A stretch of DNA of 48,005 bases from an uncultured Ruthenibacterium sp. (GTDB lineage: Bacteria; Bacillota; Clostridia; Oscillospirales; Ruminococcaceae), in NCBI GenBank assembly GCA_910587145.1, contig CAJUMH010000023.1, positions 5,446 to 53,450 on the forward strand, in the 5' to 3' direction. Of this stretch, positions 47,860-48,005 are shown in pieces (positions within the stretch are counted from its first letter, which is position 1; each line of letters opens with the position of its first letter). Position numbers and translations under genes: made by a program. The notes beneath the pieces were generated by a model. That model was not told the origin of the DNA. It saw nothing but the letters and a program-made list of their open reading frames with translations, and did no database searches.

Positions 47860-48005
47860 CTGACCTCCTGTCCCATCCATCAATCCATCCATTTTTGTGT
47901 TGATTGATTGATAGATTGATTCTCTTGTATCTTGATTTATTTCTTATTAGTTAAATAGTGTCTACACAAGATTAGGTCAAAACAGTACACCAAATAGCAA
48001 TGCAA
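47860..48005. repeat. AT-rich region with GATT tetranucleotide repeats upstream of the initiator-like gene
   Basis: Five GATT/GATA tetranucleotides run from 47902 to 47921, followed by an AT-rich stretch to the window end. Position directly upstream of an initiator-like gene would fit an origin or operator, but no clear iterons are complete in the window. Confidence 0.35.

Larger units (their letters stand above)
45461..48005. mobile_element. left end of a skin-like element inserted in sigK (continues past window)
   Basis: From 45461 to the right edge every gene is accessory: a double HTH regulator, a toxin-antitoxin pair, a small unknown, a Cys-rich VLP-type protein and a replication-initiator-like pseudogene. 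Gene types are those of integrative/conjugative or plasmid-derived elements of gut Firmicutes, not phage structural genes. The left boundary is placed at the loss of sigK similarity. No recombinase, right boundary or sigK 3' half is visible, so excisability is an inference. Confidence 0.65.

Overview
The window looks like a chromosome segment from a moderately GC-rich, spore-forming Clostridia, probably a gut Oscillospirales/Ruminococcaceae-type organism. The evidence is a complete spoIIIAA-AH operon, a pro-sigK gene, the classical clostridial nusB-xseA-xseB-ispA-dxs-tlyA-nadK-argR-recN cluster, a tyrosine T-box leader and an OadB-type sodium pump. No rRNA, tRNA or CRISPR array was recognised.

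Layout. 1-2.7 kb (+ strand): 43-bp tandem repeats, dapB, a CapA-like lipoprotein and a free-standing double ACT protein, apparently the tail of a lysine/diaminopimelate operon. 3.0-7.8 kb (-): tyrS behind a consensus promoter and a T-box, then a large LTA-synthase-like membrane sulfatase. 8.0-18.3 kb (-): recN, argR, nadK, tlyA, dxs, a YuiD/PAP2-like membrane protein, ispA, xseB, xseA, a Kae1/TsaD paralog and nusB, transcribed right to left with several 4-13 nt overlaps. 18.5-24.1 kb (-): asp23 with a palindromic promoter region, then the eight spoIIIA genes. 24.4-31.7 kb (-): an AEC permease, an ABC-F ATPase, OadB plus a 37-residue OadG-like subunit, an alpha/beta hydrolase, two HAD phosphatases and an SGNH hydrolase. 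32.5-35.4 kb (-): a three-gene TrpXYZ-like ABC importer. 35.5-38.7 kb (-): NlpC/P60 endopeptidase, LD-carboxypeptidase and dipeptide epimerase, the same trio as Bacillus ykfABC, suggesting murein-peptide recycling. 38.9-40.8 kb (-): a beta-lactamase-fold hydrolase and an M42 peptidase. 41.2-43.1 kb (+): an ECF sigma factor with a membrane anti-sigma (DUF4179-like) partner. 43.2-44.0 kb: an orphan consensus promoter and an IS256 transposase remnant. 44.2-45.5 kb (+): NAD(P)H-hydrate epimerase and the 5' part of sigK.

The most striking observation is at the right end. The pro-sigK reading frame matches SigK up to Cys-Ile-Glu-Asn (codon 110, base 45460) and then loses all similarity. This is the place where the skin element interrupts sigK in Bacillus subtilis. 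From there to the window end the DNA carries mobile-element genes: a double HTH regulator, a Phd/RelE-type toxin-antitoxin pair with its own operator, a small hypothetical gene, a Cys-rich VLP-type protein and a frameshifted replication-initiator-like gene. I interpret this as the left end of a skin-like element with plasmid/ICE-type rather than phage-type cargo. The recombinase and the sigK 3' half would lie beyond the window.

Other oddities are in sporulation genes. spoIIIAE appears to start with ATA (ATAA where an ATGA overlap is expected), and a near-perfect 73-76 bp tandem duplication covers the 3' end of spoIIIAB. All functional names come from motif recognition by eye; no database search was run.
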